From positions 1-33,325 of IMG/VR virus record IMGVR_UViG_3300027770_000166: a DNA stretch of 33,325 nt; one strand, 5' to 3'. The notes beneath the pieces are model-generated. The model ran no database searches. It was not told where the DNA came from and saw only the letters and a list, made by a program, of their open reading frames with translations. Numbering within the stretch: position 1 is the first letter of the stretch; the number at the start of each line of letters is the position of its first letter. Below are positions 22,215-30,239 of the stretch, in pieces. Origin of the DNA: a virus. The translations under genes were made by a program, and so were the position numbers.

Positions 22215-23040
22215 GCTGTATCCTTATGAACTGAATCGCCAAGTTTTCAGTGGCGTCGGTTTCTCCGGAATCATTTGAATCAATCGTGACTAGGTTTGAA
22301 TTATAGGAATCAAGGAATCTTTCATAATAGCGTTTAGACTTTTGAAAATAGGCGTCCTCGTCACTCTTTGACATATAGTCAAAAATCAAATGAAGGGCCA
22401 AATATTTCGAGGCGTTTCTAAATTCCTCAATCTCAAGTAGGTCAAATTGGTCTACTTGGCGCGTATCAATTGGGCGAAGGTTGAGACCTAGCTCAATCGG
22501 AAAAAATGTCCCAATCTTAGAAATCTTTTTGCCCGAGTTTCTTAACATTTGGACTATGATGTTTCGCGCTTCTTGATGAAACGCAATGAATGAAGTGCTT
22601 TTTTCTGGTAGATAATCGCCAATATTTGGCACAAAAGAAAGGTCAGAGTCGTTTGATAAAACGAGATTAATCCCATTAATCATGACGCCGGCCGGAGCGT
22701 TGTCGAGTAATAAACGAATCCAAAACTTTTCACCCGTCCCACTATAATCAGTGCGAACGTGCTTCACGGCTTCGGGCCATGAGATCATACCAGAGTTATT
22801 TAGGCCAAAGGTCAAATCAATGACGTTTTCAATTGGTGCCCACGCAGTACCCGTCCAGTATTGAACCGTGAGAATTGAAACATCTTCTCGCGTGTCCATT
22901 TCGACGTAAATGTTTTTAAGGGGCTTATGAAACCCAATAGAAAAATCATCCGATCCAAAATCAAACTCAGTCGTCGGATTGGCGAAGTTGTCTAGCTTAT
23001 TTGAATAATCCAATAAATCGTTTCTAATTTCTAGCTTCAT
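22207..23040 (-). CDS. Head-tail connector/adaptor protein with N-terminal beta domain
   Basis: 277 aa. The N-terminal half is a beta domain (YVEMDTRED ... VQYWTGTAWAPIE) of a kind found on phage surface proteins. The C-terminal half is helical (LLEIEEFRNASKYLALHLIFDYM ... YYERFLDSY, in parts) and resembles head completion adaptors of the gp6/gp15 type. It lies between coat and tail terminator genes. AAGG is present upstream of the ATG. The two-part structure suggests an adaptor fused to a decoration-like domain. Confidence 0.55.
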   Translation of the reverse strand: MKLEIRNDLLDYSNKLDNFANPTTEFDFGSDDFSIGFHKPLKNIYVEMDTREDVSILTVQYWTGTAWAPIENVIDLTFGLNNSGMISWPEAVKHVRTDYSGTGEKFWIRLLLDNAPAGVMINGINLVLSNDSDLSFVPNIGDYLPEKSTSFIAFHQEARNIIVQMLRNSGKKISKIGTFFPIELGLNLRPIDTRQVDQFDLLEIEEFRNASKYLALHLIFDYMSKSDEDAYFQKSKRYYERFLDSYNSNLVTIDSNDSGETDATENLAIQFIRIQRE

Positions 23041-23056
23041 TCTTCACCTTAAAAAT

Positions 23057-23093
23057 TCCCCAATGGTTAGTTTTTTAAGCTAACCACTGAGGG
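23057..23093 (-). terminator. Intrinsic terminator after the coat protein gene
   Basis: On the - strand a stem of about 13 bp forms from CCTCAGTGGTTAG (with two wobble pairs) and its partner CTAACCATTGGGG, followed by AATTTTT. The core TGGTTAG/CTAACCA is perfect. It lies 50-90 bases after the coat stop and before the adaptor gene, and would lower transcription past the coat gene. Confidence 0.7.
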
Positions 23094-23105
23094 AAAACAA
23101 AAAAA

Positions 23106-23140
23106 CAGGGGCGACTCAATCCATGAGCAACCCCCGATTT
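23106..23140. terminator. Bidirectional hairpin between coat and adaptor genes
   Basis: GGGG and CTCA pair with TGAG and CCCC around a 3x3 internal loop, with a T run on one side and an A run on the other, so it could act on either strand. With the neighbouring hairpin it forms a double stop behind the coat gene. Confidence 0.5.
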
Positions 23141-23145
23141 TTTAC

Positions 23146-23985
23146 TTAAGAATTGTTATCTTTGATGATTAGGCGAGAAAAACCGCCAGAAAGGTAAGAT
23201 GCGCCAACTCCAAAAAGCTGATCCATTACGCATAATACACCTTGAGTACCAAAGTTTAGGTCGGCTTGTTCGGCGTAAGCTGGGGCCATTTGGAAACCGT
23301 AAACCACTGACTCTTTTGCTGCAAGGTAGTATTGATTTGCAGAAAGACCAAGGCGAACGATAACAGGAATCCCGTAAAGCTTTTCGATCATGCCGTCTTT
23401 GATTAAAGATGAGCCGTAAGATTCAGCTTTATAAACGTCAGGATTTGCAAGAATATCGGCTTCGCACTCCGTTGAGATAACCCAAACAGCGTTCTTTAAT
23501 TTACCTTTATTATCAAGGTATTTTTTACGCATTTCCACTGCGATTGCCGGTGTAAACACTAGGCCAACAGTAGTCATTGCTGTTCCATAAGTCTCGAGAG
23601 CCGCGAGAAGTTTTGATTCAAAAAAATCAACGTGGTCTTCGGCTGCGATTTTAGCACACTCAAGTTTCCAGTTAAGAGTTGACTGGATAGCACTCGCGCC
23701 GTCGATTCCATATTTGATTTCTGCAAGTTGATCTAGGTTCAATGATTCAACCGTAACGGCCGGAGCTTGACGGTCAGTTGACCCACCATGAGCACGGTTA
23801 TTAACGGTAAATTTTCCGATTGCAGGAAATGAAATTTTATCCACGCCCTTTACACTGAATGTTGAAATGTCGCGGAATACTGAACCCAAAACAGCTTCTT
23901 CTCTCAACACGGCCTGCGCCATTGCTGAAATATGCTCGCCAATTGTCCCAGTCATTCCTGATTTTTTGATTTCTACGTCGGCCAT
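23146..23985 (-). CDS. Major capsid protein, P22-like/HK97-fold
   Basis: 279 aa following the scaffold. Features include a helical N-terminal arm (MTGTIGEHISAMAQAVLREE), a spine-like FPAIGKFTVNN strand, the helix AAEDHVDFFESKLL, and the C-terminal LFGVGASYLSGGFSRLIIK. These match coat proteins with HK97 fold of the P22 gp5 type. The start ATG has GGAG upstream. High expression is suggested by the scaffold/coat promoter upstream and terminators directly behind. Confidence 0.85.
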   Translation of the reverse strand: MADVEIKKSGMTGTIGEHISAMAQAVLREEAVLGSVFRDISTFSVKGVDKISFPAIGKFTVNNRAHGGSTDRQAPAVTVESLNLDQLAEIKYGIDGASAIQSTLNWKLECAKIAAEDHVDFFESKLLAALETYGTAMTTVGLVFTPAIAVEMRKKYLDNKGKLKNAVWVISTECEADILANPDVYKAESYGSSLIKDGMIEKLYGIPVIVRLGLSANQYYLAAKESVVYGFQMAPAYAEQADLNFGTQGVLCVMDQLFGVGASYLSGGFSRLIIKDNNS

Positions 23986-24007
23986 TTTCTACTCCATGTT
24001 TTTTTGG

Positions 24008-24613
24008 TTAATTACCAAATGTTTGTTTTGCTATTTGCATAATTTCAGCACTTGATTTGCCACTAAAATCAGACTTGTTTGAGACTGATTTATAATTGGG
24101 CTTTGTGCTATCCACGCCCACTTGCTGCGTGTTCTTGTTAAGGTAAGGGTATTTTTCCAAAACAAGATTGACGGCGTCTTTGATTACGTCTTCATTTACC
24201 GTCATGTTTTCGGGGTCTATTCCAGTTTTCACTGAATCCCTGAATTCTCTTCGGTTGATAATGTCGTCGTGGTTATGGGCATCCTTAGCGTATTTTGTGA
24301 CGGCACTGCGAATTGATTGATCGAGCGTTTTTTCACGAAGCTTTTTATAGTCTTCGAGAACTTTTTCACGCTGCTTTCTTTCATAGTCGACTTGCGCCTT
24401 AGCGTCACCGCTAGATTCAACCTTTAACCTTTCGGCCTCATCAAACTTTGATTTAAAATCGGCGGCCTGATCTTTCCATTTCTTCGACTGGTCTAGTAAT
24501 CGATTATTGGTTGATTCAAGTTGTTCGATTCTTTTCAACACTTCGCTAACATCAACCGTAGAGCGTTCGCCGTCCGGCTTTGAGCCTTCGCCCTGTTTGT
24601 TATCGTCACTCAT
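24008..24613 (-). CDS. Scaffolding protein
   Basis: 201 aa from the ATG at 24613 (GGAGG eight bases upstream), not the longer form from 24661, because the late promoter lies inside that extra stretch. Highly charged, with a long coiled coil (VLKRIEQLESTNNRLL ... DYERKQREKVLEDYKKL, in parts), a DxxG-poor helical centre and a short Ser/Lys-rich C-terminal helix. Located immediately before the coat gene. Such proteins guide procapsid assembly and leave the shell afterwards. Confidence 0.8.
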   Translation of the reverse strand: MSDDNKQGEGSKPDGERSTVDVSEVLKRIEQLESTNNRLLDQSKKWKDQAADFKSKFDEAERLKVESSGDAKAQVDYERKQREKVLEDYKKLREKTLDQSIRSAVTKYAKDAHNHDDIINRREFRDSVKTGIDPENMTVNEDVIKDAVNLVLEKYPYLNKNTQQVGVDSTKPNYKSVSNKSDFSGKSSAEIMQIAKQTFGN

Positions 24614-24636
24614 TTGTCGTCCTCCACGATTAAACA

Positions 24637-24661
24637 GGAATCCCGAAAAATGTTGTGTCAA
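24637..24661 (-). promoter_or_regulatory. Late-promoter element upstream of scaffold and coat
   Basis: On the - strand, TTGACA (24661-24656), 12 bases ending TTTCG, then GGATTCC (24643-24637). A start about 35 bases from the -35 would be near 24626, just before the GGAGG ribosome site of the scaffold. One of three matching copies in the genome. Confidence 0.7.
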
Positions 24662-24671
24662 CCGTCAATTT

Positions 24672-25133
24672 CTAGATGTTGTACTTGATAGCGTCTTTAA
24701 GGGCGTTGATGATTTTCTGAAATAATCGAAGCGTGAACTCTTCACCCGTACCAGTGGGAAGTAATCGGCGTTTGACCTTTTGTTTTCCTACCCCAATGTC
24801 GTTGTGATATTCGGCTTTCTCGTCGGTGAAGGTGACAACGGGGTTTTCTTTTGAAATGTCGATCTTGAGAGACTTATGAAGATCCCCGGTGAGCTTAAGG
24901 TTTACAGGCCGAACTTTCTTGCCAACGCCTAAGCCATCTCTTTTAATTTGTTTCTTATATGATTCAGAATATTCGGGTTGACGGTTTTTTGACTCTTTGA
25001 CGGGGCTTATCCCTTTGTCTAAAAGGTTTAAAAGTTCAGGGCCAAAGCCTTCGGCAATATTCTTTTTGAAATCCTTGCCGATCTTTTCAATAAACTCCGG
25101 CTCTTTGAACCGCTTAAAGAATTTGGCGCCCAT
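24672..25133 (-). CDS. HK97 gp10/virion-morphogenesis-like protein, 153 aa (copy 1)
   Basis: The pattern LKLTGDLHKSLKIDI, a strand VVTFTDEKAEYHND, then RRLLPTG and a terminal helix matches phage neck or tail completion proteins (LTGxLxxSI ... A.YH ... PaR.fl). The product of the next gene has the same landmarks (LGGDLLDSL ... AYGHITG ... RKLIPNG), so the two are diverged paralogues. Normally such proteins are coded after the coat; here both lie between portal and scaffold. AAGGG precedes the ATG. Confidence 0.6.
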   Translation of the reverse strand: MGAKFFKRFKEPEFIEKIGKDFKKNIAEGFGPELLNLLDKGISPVKESKNRQPEYSESYKKQIKRDGLGVGKKVRPVNLKLTGDLHKSLKIDISKENPVVTFTDEKAEYHNDIGVGKQKVKRRLLPTGTGEEFTLRLFQKIINALKDAIKYNI

Positions 25134-25147
25134 AGATTCCCTTTAAG

Positions 25148-25648
25148 TTATGCCGGAGCCGTGTCAGCGGCCGCACTTCCCGAACCTTCAAAGTCGTCAA
25201 TTATCATTTGAATCCCGTCTTGAATGTCCTGGATAAACTTTTCTTTGCCGTTCGGGATGAGCTTTCTCGGTGCAACTTTACCGTCAAGCCACGGATGACC
25301 CTTAAAGCCGGTTATATGGCCGTAGGCCTTAATGGCTTGCCCTTCTTCCCAAGTCCCAATCTTGACCCCATAGGCGTCGGCTTCATAGGTTAAAGAATCA
25401 AGCAAGTCGCCCCCAAGTTCCATATTGGGCGTTCGGTCGCCATCTTTTTGGGCGTCGGCGTATTTGGTTGTGAGCTTGGATAAATCCCCCACGCCCTCAA
25501 CCGGTGACTGACCATCGGCCAATAGATCAAGCATTGAGGTTAAAACGTAGTCACCAATTTCGTTCATTAGGTCAGTACGCTCGGAGTCGTCCAGATAATC
25601 CGGAAGCTCTGGGCGAATCTCTTTCCAGACCTCAGTTTTTGAAATCAT
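25148..25648 (-). CDS. HK97 gp10/virion-morphogenesis-like protein, 166 aa (copy 2)
   Basis: The ATG overlaps the portal stop (TAATG). Helical N terminus, then MELGGDLLDSLTYE, VKIGTWEEGQAIKAYGHITG and APRKLIPNG, the landmarks of the gpS/HK97-gp10 type. Ala/Ser-rich C-terminal tail. Paired with the upstream-type 153-aa protein; they may form one neck ring with two chains or act at head and tail sides. Confidence 0.6.
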   Translation of the reverse strand: MISKTEVWKEIRPELPDYLDDSERTDLMNEIGDYVLTSMLDLLADGQSPVEGVGDLSKLTTKYADAQKDGDRTPNMELGGDLLDSLTYEADAYGVKIGTWEEGQAIKAYGHITGFKGHPWLDGKVAPRKLIPNGKEKFIQDIQDGIQMIIDDFEGSGSAAADTAPA

Positions 25649-27186
25649 TAGAATCCGTTATTAAAAGGCTTTACGACTGGCGCAACAACCGGCAAATCAT
25701 TCGGTACAATCTTTCGCGCTTGCTCCTCAGTCATACCAAATGAACTGATAAGAATATTAACCGCCGACTCAATAGGCATTTGCTTCGTGGCGGCCGCAAC
25801 AACGACCTCGACAAGTGAACTCACTTGGGCGCCATTGAAGACATTTCCGGCGTCTAGTGCTTTAAGCGAGGCGCGGTCAAAGACGATTTTCTTGGCCTCT
25901 TCTTCGGTCAAGTTAGGGTCAACATCTTGGAGCAATTGCCACTCCTCCCATAATCCCAACGCTTTCTTTTTAGCAAGGTTATCAAGCTTCTCGGAGTCAC
26001 TTGAAAGGATTTTAGGACGGGCGAATTTAACGACTAGCTTTTTAGATTTAAAAGTAAAGTTCCCATCTCGAAGGTTCATGCCTTGGACGATTTCATAAAT
26101 CTCGCCTTCAATGCGCGTGAAGACGTCTTGATTGTTTTCAATAATGTCGGAAACGTCGGCCCCTGCCAAGGCGCGATCAAAGCCTGAACTAAACTTTTCA
26201 CCGCCCTTGATTGTGTTGGCCGTCATGCCATGCTCATCTAAAATCATCATCATGTAGGTCAGGATTGACTCTTTATGACCATCTAGGTTTGGACTTGGTG
26301 AAATATATTCGGCAGTCGATGGGGGTGCGCCGTCTTTGGTTTCTTGCTCTAGTTTCATCGCCGTCATTAGGCCCGAAACAATCCAATCTATTTTTTGAGT
26401 TTTGGGATATTTCAAAACGAGTTGACCGATTTGCATATTGCCCGACGTCATATAGATCGAGAGATTCGTGTTCAGTTCTACCGTTTGTCTTGGAAGTGAA
26501 GACTGATAAGGGTAGGCACCTTGAGAATCGTCCGGAACGTAAATAAAAGGAATAAGGCCATAAGGATTGACCATATCAGGATTGCCATTAATTTCGACAA
26601 AAGAAAATGCTTTGTAATCGCGAGTTTTGATTTTAACGTGGCTCTCAAGGCTCCAAAGTGTCCATACATAATAATCGCCCTCTTTTCCGGTTGGGAATGA
26701 CCACGCATAAATGTTTCCATTGAAGTCTCGGTGAACGTTAAACTCATAAGGGGCAAGCGCCCAAAAGTTGTAAGCGTCTTCACTCCCACCGTCTTCAAGT
26801 TCAAAGCGTTCACGAACCACGCCCACGGCGCAGTATTTATGGCGGTTAAAAAGTAAATCAACCGCCTTCATAGTGTCGTTAAACTTGTTATCATCCAAGA
26901 TTTGAGAGTAAAGCTTTGACTCGGCTTCTTGGTCGAGCGATCTAATCGGCGGCCTTAAGTATGATTTTGATTTCTTGTCGGTAATCTTTTTATGAATATT
27001 GTAGTCTGCTACATTGTAGCATGACCACGTTTTCGGATACATTTCTTTGAGTTTTTGCTCAACAAAGAGGTGTAATTGCCCCTCATAAATCATGAGATTC
27101 TCAAGCTCTTTTTGGCGTCTATTCTTTTCAAAGTCGCTATTGATTTCGGTTAAAATGGACGGAATAGTTGAGGCGTCTAAAATCAT
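25648..27186 (-). CDS. Portal protein
   Basis: 512 aa directly after terminase large subunit. The length, alpha/beta mixture with a Tyr/Trp-rich clip and stem region, and a long C-terminal helical part (VDPNLTEEEAKKIVFDRASL) fit portal proteins of the Gp6/HK97 type. AAGGGA precedes the ATG. It forms the dodecameric DNA channel at one capsid vertex and binds TerL and connectors. Confidence 0.82.
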   Translation of the reverse strand: MILDASTIPSILTEINSDFEKNRRQKELENLMIYEGQLHLFVEQKLKEMYPKTWSCYNVADYNIHKKITDKKSKSYLRPPIRSLDQEAESKLYSQILDDNKFNDTMKAVDLLFNRHKYCAVGVVRERFELEDGGSEDAYNFWALAPYEFNVHRDFNGNIYAWSFPTGKEGDYYVWTLWSLESHVKIKTRDYKAFSFVEINGNPDMVNPYGLIPFIYVPDDSQGAYPYQSSLPRQTVELNTNLSIYMTSGNMQIGQLVLKYPKTQKIDWIVSGLMTAMKLEQETKDGAPPSTAEYISPSPNLDGHKESILTYMMMILDEHGMTANTIKGGEKFSSGFDRALAGADVSDIIENNQDVFTRIEGEIYEIVQGMNLRDGNFTFKSKKLVVKFARPKILSSDSEKLDNLAKKKALGLWEEWQLLQDVDPNLTEEEAKKIVFDRASLKALDAGNVFNGAQVSSLVEVVVAAATKQMPIESAVNILISSFGMTEEQARKIVPNDLPVVAPVVKPFNNGF

Positions 27187-27198
27187 TTTAATTATCCC

Positions 27199-28554
27199 TT
27201 AATAGAATGTTGCGACTCCGACGGCGGCGGTTTCATACTCTTCGACGTAGTCAACGGCGTAGCCAATTGCGGTCGTGCAATGTTGCCACGGGCATAAAGG
27301 GCCATCATCTTCAATCAATCCGCTTCCCTTTTTAAGCTTCGTCAATCTAAAACCTTCGTCCGCGTCGTAAGCCTCTGAGTAAATATAAAAGCCCACTTGA
27401 TTGTTAGCATTTAAAAACTTGGCGTTCATCCTGTTATGCCTTCGTCTAATCGGTGGGTTCGACCTTGGGACGTCAATTGAGAATTCTAAGGTTGAGCCGT
27501 CTTTTCTTTTATAGTGGCCTAAAAAGTCTTCGATAATGTCCCAATCGGATTGGTTGGAACGAGTGTCCGAATGTCTTCCGGTGGCATCCCCGTAAATCTT
27601 AAAGGTCGTTTTGTTTTCAAAGAGACCGTCATCGGCCATTTCATCAAGGATTTGGTGCGTGTTGGATTTGAATAAGAGATAGGTCTTTTTAATATGCCAT
27701 GCGTTGTCATAGAATTGACCCACGAAGGCCGACATGGGCTTTCCTTCGCCTATATTAAAGTCGTGCCCAATCGCTATCGGATACTTAGGATTAAACTCAA
27801 AAACCTCGCCTCGCTTGAAATTGCGATCACTGGCGTAATTGTAATAAATAGAATCCCCTGCAATGGACAACCATTCCCCCATTAATTTTCTGCGCGCCAT
27901 TAACGGGCTTAAATCTCGCTTAAGATTTTCTAAGTACCATTTCGGGAGAAACGGGTTTTGTTCAGTGATTGAGTAGAAAACCTTCTTATTTGGATGCTCA
28001 ACGTCTTCAATGAAATATTTATGAAGCCAATGGCTCGGCTCGTCCGGATTGCACCGCGCTTGAATTCGGTTTTTATAAACCCCTGCGCGACCTACCCGAA
28101 GCTTGAGTGCTTGATAAACTTCTTTGGGCATTTCGTTGGCCTCTTCAATATCAAGATGAGAAAGCGCCAGAGATTGAAACTTGTTTAAGTCGCCGTCGTC
28201 ATAGGAATCACCAAAGATTTCCGAGCCGTTTTTAAAAGTTATTTTCATGTCGGTTTTATGAATGGACTCAATCGCTTCGGGAATGTCGGCCATGTGTTGC
28301 AATAGCTCGACCCACGAGGTTCGCTTTAAGTCTTTAAGCGCCCGACGCACCATTAAGGCGCGTGAGTATGGTTGGCGTACCATGTCCATGACGAGCATGT
28401 GAATGTGGTCAATAGTCTTAGCTGAACCTACGCCGCCAGAATAAAATAATTCTAGAGCGCCGGAGTGATAATTAAACTCTCTCTCGAAAACCGTCGCGTC
28501 CCATTGCCACTTAATAGCTCTAGGGTCAAAGTCTTGAAAAAGAGGGGTTGTCAT
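27199..28554 (-). CDS. terL: Terminase large subunit
   Basis: 451 aa packaging motor and nuclease. The ATPase domain has Walker A GGVGSAKT (40-47), Walker B LDIEEANE (134-141) and the coupling region ARCNPDEPSHWLHKYF (166-181). The nuclease domain starts near IAIGHDFNIGEGKP (Asp265), with a second acidic residue at KIYGDATGR (Asp323). The start overlaps the small subunit stop. Whether packaging is headful or cos-type cannot be told, though a circularly permuted contig fits headful. Confidence 0.92.
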   Translation of the reverse strand: MTTPLFQDFDPRAIKWQWDATVFEREFNYHSGALELFYSGGVGSAKTIDHIHMLVMDMVRQPYSRALMVRRALKDLKRTSWVELLQHMADIPEAIESIHKTDMKITFKNGSEIFGDSYDDGDLNKFQSLALSHLDIEEANEMPKEVYQALKLRVGRAGVYKNRIQARCNPDEPSHWLHKYFIEDVEHPNKKVFYSITEQNPFLPKWYLENLKRDLSPLMARRKLMGEWLSIAGDSIYYNYASDRNFKRGEVFEFNPKYPIAIGHDFNIGEGKPMSAFVGQFYDNAWHIKKTYLLFKSNTHQILDEMADDGLFENKTTFKIYGDATGRHSDTRSNQSDWDIIEDFLGHYKRKDGSTLEFSIDVPRSNPPIRRRHNRMNAKFLNANNQVGFYIYSEAYDADEGFRLTKLKKGSGLIEDDGPLCPWQHCTTAIGYAVDYVEEYETAAVGVATFY

Positions 28555-28904
28555 TTATCAGGATAAGCGACTTGAAAAACAATGGCGCCGCCCTCTTCGC
28601 TTGATGCAACCTCGACACTTCTAAGTTCAGGGTGAAGGTATTTGCAAGCGTCACGCGCCGACTTTTGCCTAAGCTCGGGGCTTATTGTTAGCTCGTCAAT
28701 GGTTGTGGATTCCGCGCCCTTGCCGATTACTTTGGTTTGATACTCAGAATATCCAAGCGCCGCAAAGTCACCCATGGCGAAAAGGCAAAGCACTTCAAAC
28801 GGCTTGCATCCTAGTCGCTCTGCAATGTCTTTGGCTTCCTGACTCGCCTTATTTAAAGCGCCCTTTGGTCGTCCATTTGGGTTATTAGTCTGGCCCTTTT
28901 CCAT
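28551..28904 (-). CDS. terS: Terminase small subunit
   Basis: 117 aa. The start NNPNGRPKGALNK is typical of many terminase small subunits. A helix and ARDACKYLHPELRSVE follow near the C terminus. It recognises phage DNA and feeds TerL. AGGGGCG is upstream of the ATG, and the stop of the preceding gene abuts it (TAAATG). Confidence 0.82.
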   Translation of the reverse strand: MEKGQTNNPNGRPKGALNKASQEAKDIAERLGCKPFEVLCLFAMGDFAALGYSEYQTKVIGKGAESTTIDELTISPELRQKSARDACKYLHPELRSVEVASSEEGGAIVFQVAYPDK

Positions 28905-29168
28905 TTAACGCGCCCCTGTTTTGCTTTGTTCAATACAAAGCGCCGCCTTTACTTCCGCTAGGCTTTTCTCAATGCGATTGATCTTTTCTTTAATGCTATT
29001 GATCGACCTATCATCTCGATAAACGCTTTTGACCTCTTTCATAGCGACCGGCTTGTTTACGCTTCTAAACTTGTTATAACAGCTTAAACAGTAGGCCTGG
29101 TCGCCGTAGTGTTCTCTATCCATTTGTCTTGTATTGTGTGACTTGCACTCGGGGCATGGTCTAGACAT
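28905..29168 (-). CDS. Small zinc-ribbon protein with C-terminal coiled coil
   Basis: 87 aa. Cys5-x2-Cys8 (CPEC) and Cys27-x2-Cys30 (CLSC) form a zinc ribbon. The last 45 residues (SINSIKEKINRIEKSLAEV) form a coiled coil. GGAG lies upstream. Immediately before the terminase genes, where phages often place DNA-end processing or packaging helpers; no HNH motif is present. A DNA-binding role is likely, the target unknown. Confidence 0.6.
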   Translation of the reverse strand: MSRPCPECKSHNTRQMDREHYGDQAYCLSCYNKFRSVNKPVAMKEVKSVYRDDRSINSIKEKINRIEKSLAEVKAALCIEQSKTGAR

Positions 29169-29169
29169 A

Positions 29170-29442
29170 TTATTTTACTCCGCATTTGAAAGAGTCGATT
29201 ACTTGCATCAAATAAGAATCTTCCTTTTTTTCTCTTTGCCACTCTTCAAGAAAGTATTCTTTATAGTCGCAAATATCTGGCGCGTTTTTTTGAATCTCTG
29301 AGAATGTTTTCCTGGCGTCTTGCTCAGTATTTATCACCTGGATGCAAGCGCAGTTTTCCCATTTCTCGCCTTCGCTTATCATCCAAATTTTCTTACCAAT
29401 GGGTAGACCGATTAGGCTTTGCGCCATTAATTTCTGACTCAT
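29170..29442 (-). CDS. Hypothetical protein, 90 aa
   Basis: The ATG at 29442 overlaps the RusA stop (GTATGA) and has GAGG upstream, so it is preferred over a longer form from 29535. Contains CAC and IC cysteines and a helical, acidic C-terminal half (FLEEWQREKKEDSYLM). No recognised family. It is translated between RusA and the zinc-ribbon gene at the head of the late operon. Confidence 0.6.
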   Translation of the reverse strand: MSQKLMAQSLIGLPIGKKIWMISEGEKWENCACIQVINTEQDARKTFSEIQKNAPDICDYKEYFLEEWQREKKEDSYLMQVIDSFKCGVK

Positions 29443-29813
29443 ACTTCCTCGACTGTAATGAAAATTTTTTTCTCGTCTTTCATTTTTATTTTGGTTTGAT
29501 CTATTGTGTAGTTTGCATGGTTTAGGAATTGCCAAGAATCGTCTTTAATGACTCCGCTCAAAGTAAGCCCGTCAATGTAGGGCTTAAGCATTGAATAGCA
29601 ATTATCTAAATCCATAAAAGAGGGGGAATACCTATGCGCCGAAATTTTAAAAGATGTTAAGGGGTCTTTAGGCCCTCGACCGCGAACGAGATGAATAATC
29701 TCATTTTTTACTTTCTTGAAAATGCGGGCCTTGGTGTACTTGGATACGCCCAAGATCCTATTTGAATCGGTAGGCGCTATTGAAACTTCAAGCGTGATAG
29801 AATATTTCCCCAT
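29439..29813 (-). CDS. rusA: RusA-family Holliday junction resolvase
   Basis: 124 aa from the ATG at 29813. Residues 61-92 hold the RusA signature: Asp68-Leu-Asp70-Asn, Lys77, Asp81 and Asp91-Asp92, matching E. coli RusA Asp70, Asp72, Lys76 and Asp91. It resolves branched DNA, clearing junctions from recombination products before packaging. A TTG start at 29840 is possible, but it lies inside the late-promoter element, which makes 29813 more likely. No good ribosome site precedes it; the promoter may give a very short leader. Confidence 0.88.
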   Translation of the reverse strand: MGKYSITLEVSIAPTDSNRILGVSKYTKARIFKKVKNEIIHLVRGRGPKDPLTSFKISAHRYSPSFMDLDNCYSMLKPYIDGLTLSGVIKDDSWQFLNHANYTIDQTKIKMKDEKKIFITVEEV

Positions 29814-29822
29814 TCTTACAAC

Positions 29823-29848
29823 GGGAATCCTGAAACGCAATTTGTCAA
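29823..29848 (-). promoter_or_regulatory. Late-promoter element upstream of RusA/terminase operon
   Basis: On the - strand, TTGACA (29848-29843), 12 bases ending TTTCA, then GGATTCCC (29830-29823). At normal spacing transcription would begin near 29814, next to the RusA ATG. The gene just upstream codes a ribbon-helix-helix protein, which may control it. First of three copies in the leftward arm. Confidence 0.72.
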
Positions 29849-29858
29849 ATTTTTGAAT

Positions 29859-30062
29859 TTACTTCTTTGATTTCACTTTTACGGGGGCTTTTTTTTGATT
29901 CGATTCAGTAAAATCTTTTATGAGTTCCTCAATCACTCTCGAGGGTGATAAGTCTTTGCAAGCGTCCTTAAATTCGGCAAAGATTGACCGAGAAAGATAC
30001 AATGACATTCTAATTCGGTCACTCTCCCCTTTAAGCCTTTTTTTGATTTCCTCAGTATCCAT
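29859..30062 (-). CDS. Ribbon-helix-helix DNA-binding protein
   Basis: 67 aa. A short strand RIRMSLYL (16-23), helix SIFAEFKDACKDL (26-38) and helix SPSRVIEELIKDFTES (39-54) follow the Arc/CopG pattern, ending in a Lys-rich tail. It probably binds DNA as a dimer through the paired strand. It sits first in the leftward arm, directly upstream of the late-promoter element, so a regulator of late genes is the natural guess. A weak ribosome site (AAGGG, long spacing). Confidence 0.65.
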   Translation of the reverse strand: MDTEEIKKRLKGESDRIRMSLYLSRSIFAEFKDACKDLSPSRVIEELIKDFTESNQKKAPVKVKSKK

Positions 30063-30123
30063 ATTCTTTTTATTATCCCTTAATTATGAAACTGAAAATA
30101 GGTTGAATAAATCATCATAACTA

Positions 30124-30152
30124 AGTATTCGTTATTGCTACACAATGTCCAA
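30124..30152 (-). promoter_or_regulatory. Probable sigma70-type promoter for the leftward regulator gene
   Basis: On the - strand, TTGGAC (30152-30147), 17 bases, AATACT (30129-30124). The match to consensus is moderate (four of six in each box). It lies about 60-90 bases upstream of the ribbon-helix-helix gene, in an AT-rich 177-bp gap that shows no other feature. Confidence 0.4.
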
Positions 30153-30239
30153 CCTTAAGAAATCTTTGGCCTAGAAATCTATAAAGAGCACGATAATTAA
30201 TAAACACTTAATATTTCAATTAAAATAAAAGAGGTCTAG

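Noticed and set aside
23340-23390. Fourth late-promoter copy inside the coat gene (GGATTCCTGTT on the - strand)
   Set aside because: The box at the -35 position reads TGATCG, a poor match to TTGACA, and the match is explained by coding of Gly-Ile-Pro-Val.
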